Positions 25,010-34,138 of a stretch of 64,000 nt of DNA are shown piece by piece. Positions within the stretch are counted from its first letter, which is position 1. Every line of letters begins with the position of its first letter. The DNA comes from Nocardia mikamii NBRC 108933 (GTDB lineage: Bacteria > Actinomycetota > Actinomycetes > Mycobacteriales > Mycobacteriaceae), in contig NZ_BDCM01000006.1 of NCBI RefSeq assembly GCF_001613505.1, forward strand, positions 434,001 through 498,000. The letters are read 5' to 3'. Below the pieces are notes generated by a model. That model had not been told where the DNA came from. It made no database searches and worked only from the letters and a program-made list of their open reading frames with translations. Both the position numbers and the translations under genes were made by a program.

Positions 25010-25053
25010 AATCCATTGGGCGGGTGGCAGGTTCGAGTCCCGCCCAGGTGATC
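25001..25053 (+). repeat. tRNA-like 3' fragment (possible attachment-site remnant)
   Basis: The stretch includes an anticodon-arm-like TCTGAAATCC and, 20 bases on, a T-arm GGCAGGTTCGAGTCCCGCC with the invariant TTCGA, then bases ending in TGATCA. The T-stem has one mismatch and no 5' half or CCA end is present, so it is not a working tRNA. It resembles the 3' half of a tRNA-Ser. Such fragments are often left by integrases. Confidence 0.35.
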
Positions 25054-25098
25054 ATCACTCAGTAGCTCGCCGTTGACCGACCCGGCCGGGATCCGTGC

Positions 25099-26037
25099 TC
25101 AGGCGCCTATCCCCCCGGCCAGCACGGGCCACGAATCGTGGAGATCGGCCTCGAACAGTCCCCATGTGTGGGAACCCTCGGGCCGGTCCACGTACACCGC
25201 CGGAACGCCGAGTTGTCCGAGCCGGCCGGCGAAGGCGCCGGTGCACGCACTCGCGACCGCCTCCACCGGTGGGAACGGCAGCCCCCGATCGATCCCGCCC
25301 GGGATGCCGGACGCCGCCGACAGATAGATGGCCTTCCCGGCCAGCGCACCGGCCCGCACGAACGCGTCGTGCGCGGGCCACGCCCCGGTGCCCGGCATCC
25401 CCCACATATTGCCCGGATTGCCGCCGCCCCGCACGACCTGCGCACTCACCATCGCGATCCCGGCCGCATCGTTCGACCACGGACACCCGCTGTAGGAGGC
25501 CACCGCGCCGAAGCGCTCCGGCGCCTGGATCGCGAGATCCACCGCCGACGCCGCGCTCATCGACACCCCGGCGATCGCATTGCGGCCGGTGGTACCCAGC
25601 CGGGCGTCGACGACATCGGGCAGTTCCCGGGTGAGGTAACTCTGCCAGCGATTACGTCCCATCACCGGATCGTCGGCCAGCCAGTCGGTGTACATGCTGT
25701 TGGGCCCGCCGACCGGCATCACCACATTGACATGCTTGTCGGCGAAGAACGCCCGCACATCGGTGTCGTCCCACCAGGAGATGTTGTCGACACCGCCGCC
25801 GATGCCGGTGAGCAGATACAGCGTGGGCGCCGGTTCGCCGCCGGCCGCGCGGATCACCCGATTCGTGATCACTCGGTCCATCGATGGCGAATACACGTCC
25901 ATCTCGACCGCCGCCGGCCCCAGCGGATGTTCGTCCACCACATGCGCCGCCGGAGCAGCCGCGGCCGAACCCGCCGCGAAAGCACCTCCGGCGACGACCG
26001 CACACACCATTACGAGAACTCGCGTGATTACCGTCAC
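25099..26037 (-). CDS. Secreted antigen-85-type mycolyltransferase/esterase
   Basis: A 312-residue exported alpha/beta hydrolase. Signal peptide to about residue 28 (VCAVVAGGAFAAGSAAAA). The mature domain follows the Ag85 plan: a strand with VEMDVYSPSMDR, LYLLTGIGGG, DDTDV..ADKHVNVVMPVGG, nucleophile GVSMSAASA (about 164-172) and the C-terminal GSHTWGLFEADLHDSW with the catalytic His. Ag85 proteins transfer mycolates onto trehalose and arabinogalactan outside the cell membrane. GTG start. Nocardiae carry many paralogues, so this one may be specialised. Confidence 0.88.
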   Translation of the reverse strand: MTVITRVLVMVCAVVAGGAFAAGSAAAAPAAHVVDEHPLGPAAVEMDVYSPSMDRVITNRVIRAAGGEPAPTLYLLTGIGGGVDNISWWDDTDVRAFFADKHVNVVMPVGGPNSMYTDWLADDPVMGRNRWQSYLTRELPDVVDARLGTTGRNAIAGVSMSAASAVDLAIQAPERFGAVASYSGCPWSNDAAGIAMVSAQVVRGGGNPGNMWGMPGTGAWPAHDAFVRAGALAGKAIYLSAASGIPGGIDRGLPFPPVEAVASACTGAFAGRLGQLGVPAVYVDRPEGSHTWGLFEADLHDSWPVLAGGIGA

Positions 26038-26119
26038 GACAAGGGACTACCCCATCATGATCATCGCGATGCGGCCGAACCCGTGACCGGCCGTGAGCGG
26101 CCGGTCACGGGCAGTGGAA

Positions 26120-29100
26120 TCAGCCGAGACGCGCCTCGATCGCCTCGATGATGCGCGGCCGCAGCTCCCGGGCGCTGATCACCGCGTCCACCGAGCCGAC
26201 CTCGACGGCGCGGTGGATGTTGTGCACCCGGTCGAACTCGGCGGCGACCTCACCCAGCTTCTCGGCACGCACCTGCGAGCGGACCTCGTCGAGTTCGGCG
26301 GACAGTTCCGCACGCTCGGTACCGGACGCGTTCGCGACCCGCGACTCCAGTTCGCGCACCCGCGAATCCGAGGCGGTGCGGGTGTTGACGTCCCCGGCGA
26401 ACACCACGGCCGCGGCCGGGGCGCCACCGAGCACCGAGGCGAACGAACCCTCGAGCGCGAGCACGGTCATATTCGGGTTCAGCGCCTTCGAGAACACCAC
26501 GAACGCACCGCCGTGGTAGCGCGAGATCACGCAGAACACGATGGGCCCACGGAAGTTCACGATCGCGCGGCCGATTTCGGCACCGTATTCGAGCTGCAGC
26601 TTGCGCATCGACTCCGGCGAGCCGTCGAAGCCGGACAGATTCGCCAGCACCACCAGCGGGCGGTTGCCGCTGGCCGCGTTGATCGCGCGAGCCGCCTTCT
26701 TCGACGACCGCGGGAACAGCGTGCCCGCGGTGTAGGTGTCGGGTCCGTCGGTGGACGGGAAGCCGCGCCGCGGCACACCCCGCGATTCGATGCCCAGCAG
26801 GCAGACCGGAATACCGCCCAGATGCGCGTCCTGGACGACGGCGGTCTCGGCGTCGGCCATACCCGCCCAGCGCTCCAGCACGGCGTGGTCCTGATCGGCC
26901 AGCGCCCGCATCACGGTGCGAATATCGAAGGGCTTCTTGCGATCCGGGTTCGCGGTCGCGGAGAAGATCTCGCCGACGGTCGTGAAATCGCTGTCGGGCA
27001 CGGCGTGCGGGAAAGTGCATACGTCGCGGTCGATCGGGTCGGTGGTCTGCGCGCGGCGCGGGCCCTGCTCCCCGGGGGCGATGTAGGTGTGATCGTAGTG
27101 CGACATCAGCACATCGCGAGCGCCGGCCAGATTCGGCGCCCAATACTGCGCCTGACCGTTCGGGCCCATCACGCGGTCGTAGCCGCCGATGCCGAAGTTG
27201 TCCTCGGCCGACACACCACCGGAGAAGTCCAGCGCCTGCTTACCGGTCAGCACCATCGCCGAATCCGGGGTCATCACCAGGATGCCCTTGGTGTGCATGA
27301 GCATCGTCGCCTCGGCGTTCCAGTACGGCTGCGCGCCGACGTTGATGCCGGAGACCACGATGTTGATCTCGCCGCCGTCCTGGGTGAATTCGACGATGCG
27401 CTTGAGCGCCGCCGCCACCCAGTCCATGTTCTCCGTACCGGACTTCATCGAGATCCGGGCGCCGGACGAGAGCGCGTACCACTCCAGTGGCACCTGCATC
27501 TGCTCGGCCAGATCCAGCGCCGCGATCACCCGGCGGCATTCCGGCTCCGACAGTGCGCCCAGCGACTTGGTCGGATCGCCGAGCAACACCACGCGGGTGA
27601 TGCCCTCCGGATGGCGGTCGGTCGGCGTGGTCACCACACCGGCGACCATCGCCGCGGTGTTGCGGCCCTTGGGCCGGTCGACCGGGACGAGGGCGTGGTC
27701 GGCGTCGAGGTCGTATTCGGCGAAAGCCCCGAGCAGACCGGTCAATTCGTACGGATAGACAGTGCCACGACTGGCGGCCCGCAGCACCTTCTGGCGGTAC
27801 TCGTCGAGCGGTTCGACCGGATCGTCGGTGCGCTCGCCGACGGTCACCTCGGTGCCGCCGGTGGCATCGAAGCGGATGCGCACGACGATCTTGACCAGCT
27901 CACCGGTCTGCGCGTCGGGCTGACGGGCGATGAGCAGGATCTCCTCCAGCCCGGCGCCCGCGGTGGCCGGTTCGACGCGACCGACGATCGTGTCCAGTTC
28001 GGCCCGGGACACATCCAGCGGCGGCCAGATGTAGAGCACGATCCGGTTGGTGTGGAAGCGCTTGGCCGAGGGCCGCCGCGACTGTGCCCGGCGGATCGAA
28101 TCGACGCAGGTCGCGACCGTGCTCTCGGCGGTCGGCAGGGACAGCAGCCGGCCCTCGTGATCGCGCAGCGCGGTCAGGTCGCGGACCTGGGCGAAAGCGA
28201 CCAGCCGCTCGTCGGCGGGGTTCTCCTTCGCGACACCCCGGAACAGGTAGACCTCCTCGTCGGAGGACGGCAGCCGGGTGAGATCGAATTTGCGCAGGCG
28301 GCGCATCTGCATCCGCTCGGCGATGTAGGGGTGCAGGCCGCGGATCAACCGCTCCTCGGCCAGACCGGTCGCCGACGGACGGAAGGTGAAGTGGTGGTGC
28401 ATCACCGCGCCGTTGCTGCCCGCGACGGTGGCCGTGATCCGATTCACCTGGTTGGGCAGCGAGCGGGCGCCGAGCACTTCCTGCAGGGCGGCGGCCATCG
28501 CGTCGAAGTCCTCCGGCTGGTTCTCCCAGCCGAGGTAGATGTCGGCCTCGATGGAGGCGGCGCCACCGGCCAGTTCGGTGAGCCCGTTCAGCACCGTGTC
28601 GAGCGCGTCGAAACTGACGGCCGCGGAGACCAGATTCACACCGCGGCGTTCGGCGACCACGAAGGTGCAGCCGTCCACGTTCTGGGTGCGAACGTCGGTC
28701 AGGCCCTTGTTGCCGTAGTACCGCCGGGTCAGCACCTCGAGCATGACGGTGTTGTCCGGGTTGCCCCGCACCAGGCGCTGGGCCAGCAATCGCACCAGCG
28801 GCTCGGTGCTGCGCACCATCTCGGCGATGCGATCGGCGCGGTCGGCGGCATCCGGATGCGCGTCCAGATGGCTCATATGCTTGCGCACCGTGGTGTAGAC
28901 GCGGGCGCGGTTGCGACGCAGCAGCGGCTGGCCGTACCAGGCGTAGACCACGCCGCGGGTGATGTCGGCGATCACCGGGAAGCGCACCTGGGTCGCGGCC
29001 ACCAGCCGCTCCAGCGCCAGGCCCACCGGTTCCCGCAGCACCCGATCCGGCACCGGCTCGCCCAGCCATTCGCGCAGCAGCGTGGTGACGACGGTGACCG

Positions 29101-31573
29101 TGTCGGACGGGCGCTGCTGGGCGAGGAAGATCCGGAAGACCGCGGCCTCGAGTTCCGGGGTGCGTTCCAGGTCGGTGACGCCGTAGTGCGCCAGCGCCTT
29201 CGACAGCTTGGCCCGGTAGGACTCCGGCAGTCCGGCCCGCTCGACGTCGAGGCTCTGCAGATAGGTGTGGAAGTACTCGCGGGCGCTGTGGACGTGGCCG
29301 TGGCCGGCGTCCTCACCCCAGAACTGGCTCAGCTCGGCGAGGTCGGTGAAGACCTCGATCAGGTCCAGTTCCTCGGCGAGCGGGCGGCGGTTGTCCGCGA
29401 TCGCGGCGCGGCGCGCGGCCATGTAGTCGGCCAGGACACGTCCGCCGTCGTGCGGGTCGACGTCGAAACCGAGCAGCAGCCCGCGCAGATCCTCCTGGCC
29501 GCGAACCGTACGCTCCTGCGCCAGTACCTCGGTGGGCGCGGCGGGCAGGTCCAGTTCGACCGACTCGGCCGCGGCGGACTCGTCGGCCTGCTCGTCGTCG
29601 GCGATCGGTTCCAGCCGCAGCAGCGGCGCACCGGCCTCGACCTGTGAGCCGACCGAGACGCTGCATTCCTTGAGGCGCGCCTTGAACGGCGAGCGCAGCA
29701 CGGTCTCCATCTTCATGGACTCGAGGACCAGTACGGGCGCACCCGCCTCGACCTCGTCGCCGACCTCGAGCGGTTTGGCGACGACCAGCGCGGGCGCCGG
29801 CGAGCGCACCACACCGCCCTCGTCACGGCTCACCCGATGCGTCACGCCGTCGACATCCACCACGTGGGTGGGGCCGTGTGTGCCCGTGACCAGCCGGTAC
29901 CGGGTGCCGTTGACCATGATCTGACCGGTGTGCCGGTCGAAGCGCTCGAGATCGACGTCCGCGGTGGCGACCTCACCGGCCGCCTCGATGCCGATTCGGA
30001 ATCGGTGCGCACCGACCCGCGCGACCCGCAGGCGGTAGCTCGCGCCGCGCAGCTTCAGATCCAGCGGGCGCCCGCTCTCGTGCTGCACCTGCGGGCGGCC
30101 ACCGGCGGCGGTGGACAGCAGCCGATGCCGCTCGGCGCGCTCCTCTTCCTCGTAGGCGTCGATGGCCGCGGCGGCCAGGGCGACCGCGGTGTGCCGCTGG
30201 GCCACCAGCCGGCCCTCGCCGCGCACGCGATCGATCCAGCCGGTGTCGGCGCTGGCGTCGATGACTTCGGGCTGGTCGAGCAGGTCCAGAACGAAACTCT
30301 TGTTGGTCGCGCCGCCCTCGATGATCACGCGGGTCTCGCCGACCGCACGACGCAGCCGGCCCAGGGCCTCCTCGCGATCGCGACCGTAGGCGATGATCTT
30401 GGCGATCATCGAGTCGAAGTCGGCGGGGATGGTGTCGCCCTCGCTGACACCGGTGTCGACGCGGATACCCGGTCCGGCCGGCAGATCCAGCAGGGCGATG
30501 CGGCCCGGCGCCGGAGCGAAGTCGCGGTCGGGATCCTCGGCGTTGAGGCGGGCCTCGATGGCGTGCCCGCGTTCGGCGGGCGGCTCTCCCTCGAGCCGTC
30601 CGCCGGAGGCCACGTGCAGCTGCGCCCGGACCAGGTCGAACCCGGTGGTGTACTCGGTGATCGGGTGCTCGACCTGCAGGCGGGTGTTGACCTCCAGGAA
30701 GGCGAACAGCTCGTCGCCCGGGTGGTAGAGGAATTCGACGGTCGCCGCACCGCGGTAACCGACCGCTACCGCGAGCCGCTCGGCCGAGGCCTTCAGTTCG
30801 GCGACCTGCTCGGGCCGCAGCACCGGCGAGGCGGACTCCTCGATGACCTTCTGATTGCGCCGCTGCACCGAGCAGTCGCGCACGCCCAGCGCCCACGCGG
30901 TGCCCTGCCCGTCGGCGATCACCTGAACCTCGACGTGGCGGGCGCCGGTGACCAGCCGCTCCAGGAAGACGACACCGCTACCGAAGGCGCGGGCCGCTTC
31001 CTGGCTGGTGCGCTCGTAGGCGTCGACCAGTTCGGCTTCGTTGGTGATGACGCGGATACCGCGGCCACCACCACCGGCGGTGGCCTTCAGCATCAGCGGA
31101 TAGCCGATGTCCCCGGCGGCCGAGATGGCGGCATCCAGCGTCTCGACCGCACCGCGGCTCCAGGGCGCCACCGGCACCCCGACCTCCTCGGCGATCAGCT
31201 TCGCGCCGATCTTGTCGCCGAGTTTGCGCATGGCGTCCGGGCTCGGACCGATGAAGGTGATGCCGATCTGCTCGCACAGTTCGGCGAAGGCGGGATCCTC
31301 GGCGACGAAACCCCAGCCGACCCACGCGGCGTCGGCCTTCGTCGTCACCAGCGCCTTTTCCAGCGCCTTCAGATCCAGATAGGGGCGGGCGGAGGCCGGA
31401 CCGAGGTCGTAGGCGATATCGGCCTCGCGCACGAACGTCGCGTTCCGGTCGACATCGGTGTACAGAGCGACGGTTTCGATCTGTCGCGCGGTCGCCGCGG
31501 CCAAATCTCGGACGGCGTGGATGAGGCGCATTGCGGCCTCACCCCGGTTCACGATGGCGATGCGGCTGAACAC
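26120..31573 (-). CDS. Single-chain biotin-dependent acyl-CoA carboxylase
   Basis: A 1817-residue enzyme carrying all carboxylase parts. Biotin carboxylase: residues about 4-440, with ATP-grasp loop KATAGGGGRGIRVI (about 162) and EVNTRLQVEHPITE (about 293). Biotin carrier: about 585-665, biotinylation site LVLESMKMETV (Lys near 622). A central region (about 700-1240) has no recognised catalytic motif, like the central domain of eukaryotic ACC. Carboxyltransferase: about 1250-1800, beginning RGTVYPYELTGLLG and including GGVSAEDNFGIGGYDRVMGPNGQAQ-type and SGFDGSPESM sequence. It may act on long-chain or acetyl/propionyl-CoA. GTG start with AAAGGAG 7 nt upstream. One gene, no partner subunit nearby. 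Confidence 0.9.
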   Translation of the reverse strand: MFSRIAIVNRGEAAMRLIHAVRDLAAATARQIETVALYTDVDRNATFVREADIAYDLGPASARPYLDLKALEKALVTTKADAAWVGWGFVAEDPAFAELCEQIGITFIGPSPDAMRKLGDKIGAKLIAEEVGVPVAPWSRGAVETLDAAISAAGDIGYPLMLKATAGGGGRGIRVITNEAELVDAYERTSQEAARAFGSGVVFLERLVTGARHVEVQVIADGQGTAWALGVRDCSVQRRNQKVIEESASPVLRPEQVAELKASAERLAVAVGYRGAATVEFLYHPGDELFAFLEVNTRLQVEHPITEYTTGFDLVRAQLHVASGGRLEGEPPAERGHAIEARLNAEDPDRDFAPAPGRIALLDLPAGPGIRVDTGVSEGDTIPADFDSMIAKIIAYGRDREEALGRLRRAVGETRVIIEGGATNKSFVLDLLDQPEVIDASADTGWIDRVRGEGRLVAQRHTAVALAAAAIDAYEEEERAERHRLLSTAAGGRPQVQHESGRPLDLKLRGASYRLRVARVGAHRFRIGIEAAGEVATADVDLERFDRHTGQIMVNGTRYRLVTGTHGPTHVVDVDGVTHRVSRDEGGVVRSPAPALVVAKPLEVGDEVEAGAPVLVLESMKMETVLRSPFKARLKECSVSVGSQVEAGAPLLRLEPIADDEQADESAAAESVELDLPAAPTEVLAQERTVRGQEDLRGLLLGFDVDPHDGGRVLADYMAARRAAIADNRRPLAEELDLIEVFTDLAELSQFWGEDAGHGHVHSAREYFHTYLQSLDVERAGLPESYRAKLSKALAHYGVTDLERTPELEAAVFRIFLAQQRPSDTVTVVTTLLREWLGEPVPDRVLREPVGLALERLVAATQVRFPVIADITRGVVYAWYGQPLLRRNRARVYTTVRKHMSHLDAHPDAADRADRIAEMVRSTEPLVRLLAQRLVRGNPDNTVMLEVLTRRYYGNKGLTDVRTQNVDGCTFVVAERRGVNLVSAAVSFDALDTVLNGLTELAGGAASIEADIYLGWENQPEDFDAMAAALQEVLGARSLPNQVNRITATVAGSNGAVMHHHFTFRPSATGLAEERLIRGLHPYIAERMQMRRLRKFDLTRLPSSDEEVYLFRGVAKENPADERLVAFAQVRDLTALRDHEGRLLSLPTAESTVATCVDSIRRAQSRRPSAKRFHTNRIVLYIWPPLDVSRAELDTIVGRVEPATAGAGLEEILLIARQPDAQTGELVKIVVRIRFDATGGTEVTVGERTDDPVEPLDEYRQKVLRAASRGTVYPYELTGLLGAFAEYDLDADHALVPVDRPKGRNTAAMVAGVVTTPTDRHPEGITRVVLLGDPTKSLGALSEPECRRVIAALDLAEQMQVPLEWYALSSGARISMKSGTENMDWVAAALKRIVEFTQDGGEINIVVSGINVGAQPYWNAEATMLMHTKGILVMTPDSAMVLTGKQALDFSGGVSAEDNFGIGGYDRVMGPNGQAQYWAPNLAGARDVLMSHYDHTYIAPGEQGPRRAQTTDPIDRDVCTFPHAVPDSDFTTVGEIFSATANPDRKKPFDIRTVMRALADQDHAVLERWAGMADAETAVVQDAHLGGIPVCLLGIESRGVPRRGFPSTDGPDTYTAGTLFPRSSKKAARAINAASGNRPLVVLANLSGFDGSPESMRKLQLEYGAEIGRAIVNFRGPIVFCVISRYHGGAFVVFSKALNPNMTVLALEGSFASVLGGAPAAAVVFAGDVNTRTASDSRVRELESRVANASGTERAELSAELDEVRSQVRAEKLGEVAAEFDRVHNIHRAVEVGSVDAVISARELRPRIIEAIEARLG

Positions 31574-31897
31574 TCGCCGACTCCTTTCCACAGCGTAGGC
31601 CCGGTGCATGGGCAGAATTCGAGGTATCGCGGCTCCGCGTAGTGTGCACCTTTATTCCACGAATGTGTACGCCGTGCAGGGGTTACCCGCACGTATCGTG
31701 TGGGATCCCATAGGAGTCGTCCGGCCGATTTCCGCCGAAGCGCGGTAACGAGACATGCGCGACAGACCACCGGATCGTATGACCCGGACAACATCGAAGC
31801 AGATCAGAGCATCAATCGAAGGTACGGCCCGAAGCCGTCGCCGCTCCCGGATTGCGATTGGGCACCGAATTGGCGACGGCGCGGCGAATCAGCGGCT
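31574..31897. other. Intergenic region upstream of the carboxylase
   Basis: 324 bases between two minus-strand genes. It holds the carboxylase promoter region (an AT-richer patch near 31645-31665) and the 3' end of the mca operon. No convincing ORF, terminator stem or repeat was found. Confidence 0.4.
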
Positions 31898-32266
31898 TCA
31901 GGAAGCCTTACCGGAGGGCGGCGGCTGGGTGGACGGTCCCGAATCGCCGCGGCCGGATCCGTTGGCCGCCCCGTCGCGCGACTGCCGCGGCGCATCGCCG
32001 TCGGCCGCATCGCCATCCTCTCCGGCGACACCGTGTTCGGTGCCCTCGTCGGCCTCCTGGTCCGGTTCCGGATGTTCGCGGGAGAAATCGGCGGGCAGCC
32101 GCTTGATGTGCTTGTTCATCGAGCGGATCAACAGCACCGTGCCGGCCAGCAGTACGAGGATGATCACCAGTCCCAGCGGCGACGCCTTGCCGAATTCCGG
32201 ACCGGTCGGGTTCGTGGTGGTGTTCTGGGCCAGCAGCGCGGTCTGCGCGAACAACGTCGACATCAT
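31898..32266 (-). CDS. Small single-pass membrane protein (Rv1083 position)
   Basis: A 122-residue protein with a short N-terminus, one transmembrane segment [20 protein letters not shown] (about 30-49), a basic stretch KHIKRLP and a long acidic, Gly/Ser/Pro-rich cytosolic tail. The start overlaps the mca stop (ATGATGA), so it is translated with mca. The same gene order, mca then a small membrane protein, is found in M. tuberculosis (Rv1082-Rv1083). Function unknown. Confidence 0.75.
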   Translation of the reverse strand: MMSTLFAQTALLAQNTTTNPTGPEFGKASPLGLVIILVLLAGTVLLIRSMNKHIKRLPADFSREHPEPDQEADEGTEHGVAGEDGDAADGDAPRQSRDGAANGSGRGDSGPSTQPPPSGKAS

Positions 32267-33213
32267 CGAACCGTGCCCTCGACAGCCCGGTCGGCGACGA
32301 TATCTTCGGCGTCCGCGTCTTCGGCGTCCCGGATTCCGGCGAACAGGTCGGTCTCCGGGATCGCGGTGCGCACCCGGGTCCTGGCCAGTTCGAATTCCTC
32401 CGTCGGCCACAACCGCTGCTGCATCTCCAGCGGAATGGCGAAGAACATGCCGTTGGGGTCGATCTGCGTGGCGTGGGCGCGCAGGGCCTCGTCACGTTGC
32501 GGGAAGTATTTGCCGCAGTCGATCTGAGTGGTGACCCGCGACATCACATCGCCGTGTTCCTGAGCGGCCTTGCGGATGCGTTCCATCCAGTCGCGCATCG
32601 GGAACGGCTCATCGATCCGGTCGTACTCGTCGGCGAAGGTTTCGAGGCGCTGCAGGCTGAAACCGTGGTTGTAGTAGAGCTTCAGCGGCGTCCACGGTTC
32701 GCCCGCGTCGGGGAAGCGCTCGGGGTCGCCGGCCGCCTCGAAGGCCGCCATCGACACCTTGTGGCACATGATGTGATCCGGATGCGGATAGCCACCGTTC
32801 TCGTCGTAGGTGGTCATCACGTGCGGCCTGAATTCGCGCACCACCCGCACCAAGGCCTCGGTGGCCTCCTCGAGCGGCACCAGCGCGAAGCTGCCCTCGG
32901 GCACCGGCGGCAGCGGATCCCCTTCGGGCAGACCGGAATCCACGAATCCGAGCCAGCGGTGCCGCACGCCCAGCGCCTTCGCCGCAGCCGCCATCTCCTC
33001 GCGGCGGACGTCGTCGATGCGGTCGAGAATCCCCGGCACATCCATCGCCGGGTTGAGGATGGAGCCGCGCTCACCCCCGGTCAGGCTCACGACCAGCACG
33101 TCGTCACCCTCCGCGGCGTATTTCGCGGTGGTGGCGGCGCCCTTGCTCGACTCGTCGTCGGGGTGGGCGTGCACCGCCATGAGGCGCAGCGGCCGATCGA
33201 AGCTGCCGCTCAC
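32263..33213 (-). CDS. mca: Mycothiol S-conjugate amidase
   Basis: A 316-residue zinc amidase of the LmbE/MshB family. Zinc ligands: [13 protein letters not shown] (about 14-26) and [11 protein letters not shown] (about 139-149). It cleaves mycothiol S-conjugates to a mercapturic acid and GlcN-Ins in detoxification of alkylating agents and antibiotics. Length and the C-terminal region with [27 protein letters not shown] match Mca rather than the shorter MshB. Presence of mycothiol metabolism supports an actinobacterial host. GTG start with GAGGTGA about 10 nt upstream. Divergent from the DUF4307 gene. Confidence 0.95.
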   Translation of the reverse strand: MSGSFDRPLRLMAVHAHPDDESSKGAATTAKYAAEGDDVLVVSLTGGERGSILNPAMDVPGILDRIDDVRREEMAAAAKALGVRHRWLGFVDSGLPEGDPLPPVPEGSFALVPLEEATEALVRVVREFRPHVMTTYDENGGYPHPDHIMCHKVSMAAFEAAGDPERFPDAGEPWTPLKLYYNHGFSLQRLETFADEYDRIDEPFPMRDWMERIRKAAQEHGDVMSRVTTQIDCGKYFPQRDEALRAHATQIDPNGMFFAIPLEMQQRLWPTEEFELARTRVRTAIPETDLFAGIRDAEDADAEDIVADRAVEGTVR

Positions 33214-33298
33214 TTCTCGTTCACCTCGTTGCTCACCGTTTCACCTCATAGCCGTCCGCCGTGCCCGAGCGGCACGCGGGTGTCCGAACTGCATTCCC

Positions 33299-33304
33299 TA
33301 TAGT
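33299..33304 (+). promoter_or_regulatory. -10 box of the DUF4307 gene
   Basis: TATAGT is about 60 bases before the start at 33365 and is the best -10-like hexamer in the gap. The ribosome site GGGAG lies about 10 nt before the ATG. Confidence 0.4.
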
Positions 33305-33364
33305 TCCATCCGACGGTCTTTTGTTCCGACCTACCCCCTGATCGACCACGGGAGCGACCACATC

Positions 33365-33862
33365 ATGAGCGAGGCGGCACCGCAGTCCGACCGGACCGAT
33401 CCGGACGGGCGCACCGCCGACGCCGCCACCGGGGCGACGGGAGCGGGCAGCGATCGGGTGTCGAATCGTTACGGAACCGGTCCCGCGCGCAACCGCCGCT
33501 GGGTTCCGATCGCACTCGGCATCGTGGTGGTGATCCTCGGGCTGATCGTCGCCTATGTGGGTTATCGGCAGTACGGCCCCAAGGATATCGAGCCCGATCA
33601 ACTCGGCTACGACGTCGTCGACGATTCCACGCTGACCGTGCACTTCAAGCTGACCCGCAAGAACCCGCAGCAGCCGGTGGTGTGCCTGGTGCGAGGCATG
33701 GACACCGAGGGCAGCGAGATCGGCCGCCGCGAGGTGCTGATCCCGGGCTCGGACAGCGGAACCGTCGAACTCACCACCACGGTGCGGACCACCACCCGGC
33801 CCGCCAACGGCAATATCTACGGGTGCAGCGATCAGGTACCGGCCTATCTGAAGGCCGGCTGA
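33365..33862 (+). CDS. DUF4307 membrane-anchored protein (Rv1081c type)
   Basis: A 165-residue protein: a disordered acidic/Thr-rich cytosolic N-terminus (about 1-40), one transmembrane helix VPIALGIVVVILGLIVAYVGY (about 44-64) and an external beta domain (STLTVHFKLTRKNPQQPVVCLVRG, two Cys likely paired: one in VVCLV, one in IYGCSD). Family of unknown function conserved in actinobacteria between mca and greA. Its ATG at 33365 was chosen for the GGGAG site; the longer frame runs over the divergent mca gene. Confidence 0.85.
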   Translation: MSEAAPQSDRTDPDGRTADAATGATGAGSDRVSNRYGTGPARNRRWVPIALGIVVVILGLIVAYVGYRQYGPKDIEPDQLGYDVVDDSTLTVHFKLTRKNPQQPVVCLVRGMDTEGSEIGRREVLIPGSDSGTVELTTTVRTTTRPANGNIYGCSDQVPAYLKAG

Positions 33863-33907
33863 CACCCCCACATTCAAGCCTTCTACCTGCACATATCCAA
33901 TTCGTGC

Positions 33908-33949
33908 TAGAATGGCGCGAACACGGTTCCGAACGCTCGGAGCCGTGTT
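33908..33949 (+). promoter_or_regulatory. greA promoter with hairpin at the transcript 5' end
   Basis: TAGAAT (33908-33913) is a strong -10, putting +1 near 33920. The RNA would open with a 13-bp stem: AACACGGTTCCGA (33920-33932), loop ACGC, TCGGAGCCGTGTT (33937-33949, one G-U pair), followed by TGC. It could be a 5' stabiliser or an early terminator producing a short leader RNA; the greA start is 190 bases further on. As DNA it could also terminate the DUF4307 transcript. Confidence 0.5.
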
Positions 33950-34138
33950 TGCTGCATTGACGGCCAGCGCTGCCGGGTCCCGGGTACACAATGCCCGCGA
34001 CACCGTCGGGGTTCGAGGAACATCCCCCCGGATCGCTCTAGCCGTCGACTGTTGCTGTGCGCGGACACCTGCTCGCGCATGCGCGACGGGTATCACGGAC
34101 CCCGGCACGCCGGGAACAACTACTAGGGAGTGATCGAG

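Noticed and set aside
25001..25053. A functional tRNA gene
   Set aside because: Only T-arm-like and part of an anticodon-arm-like sequence are present; there is no 5' acceptor strand or D-arm and the T-stem has a mismatch.
26093..29647. 1184-codon open frame on the plus strand opposite the carboxylase
   Set aside because: It is antisense to a gene with clear BC, BCCP and CT motifs. High GC at third positions keeps the opposite frame open; its translation is Arg/Gly/His-rich and matches no family.
33912..34133. 73-codon ORF in the greA leader beginning MARTRF
   Set aside because: It begins inside the 5' hairpin, lacks a ribosome site and has Cys/Arg-rich random composition. The hairpin explains the sequence better.
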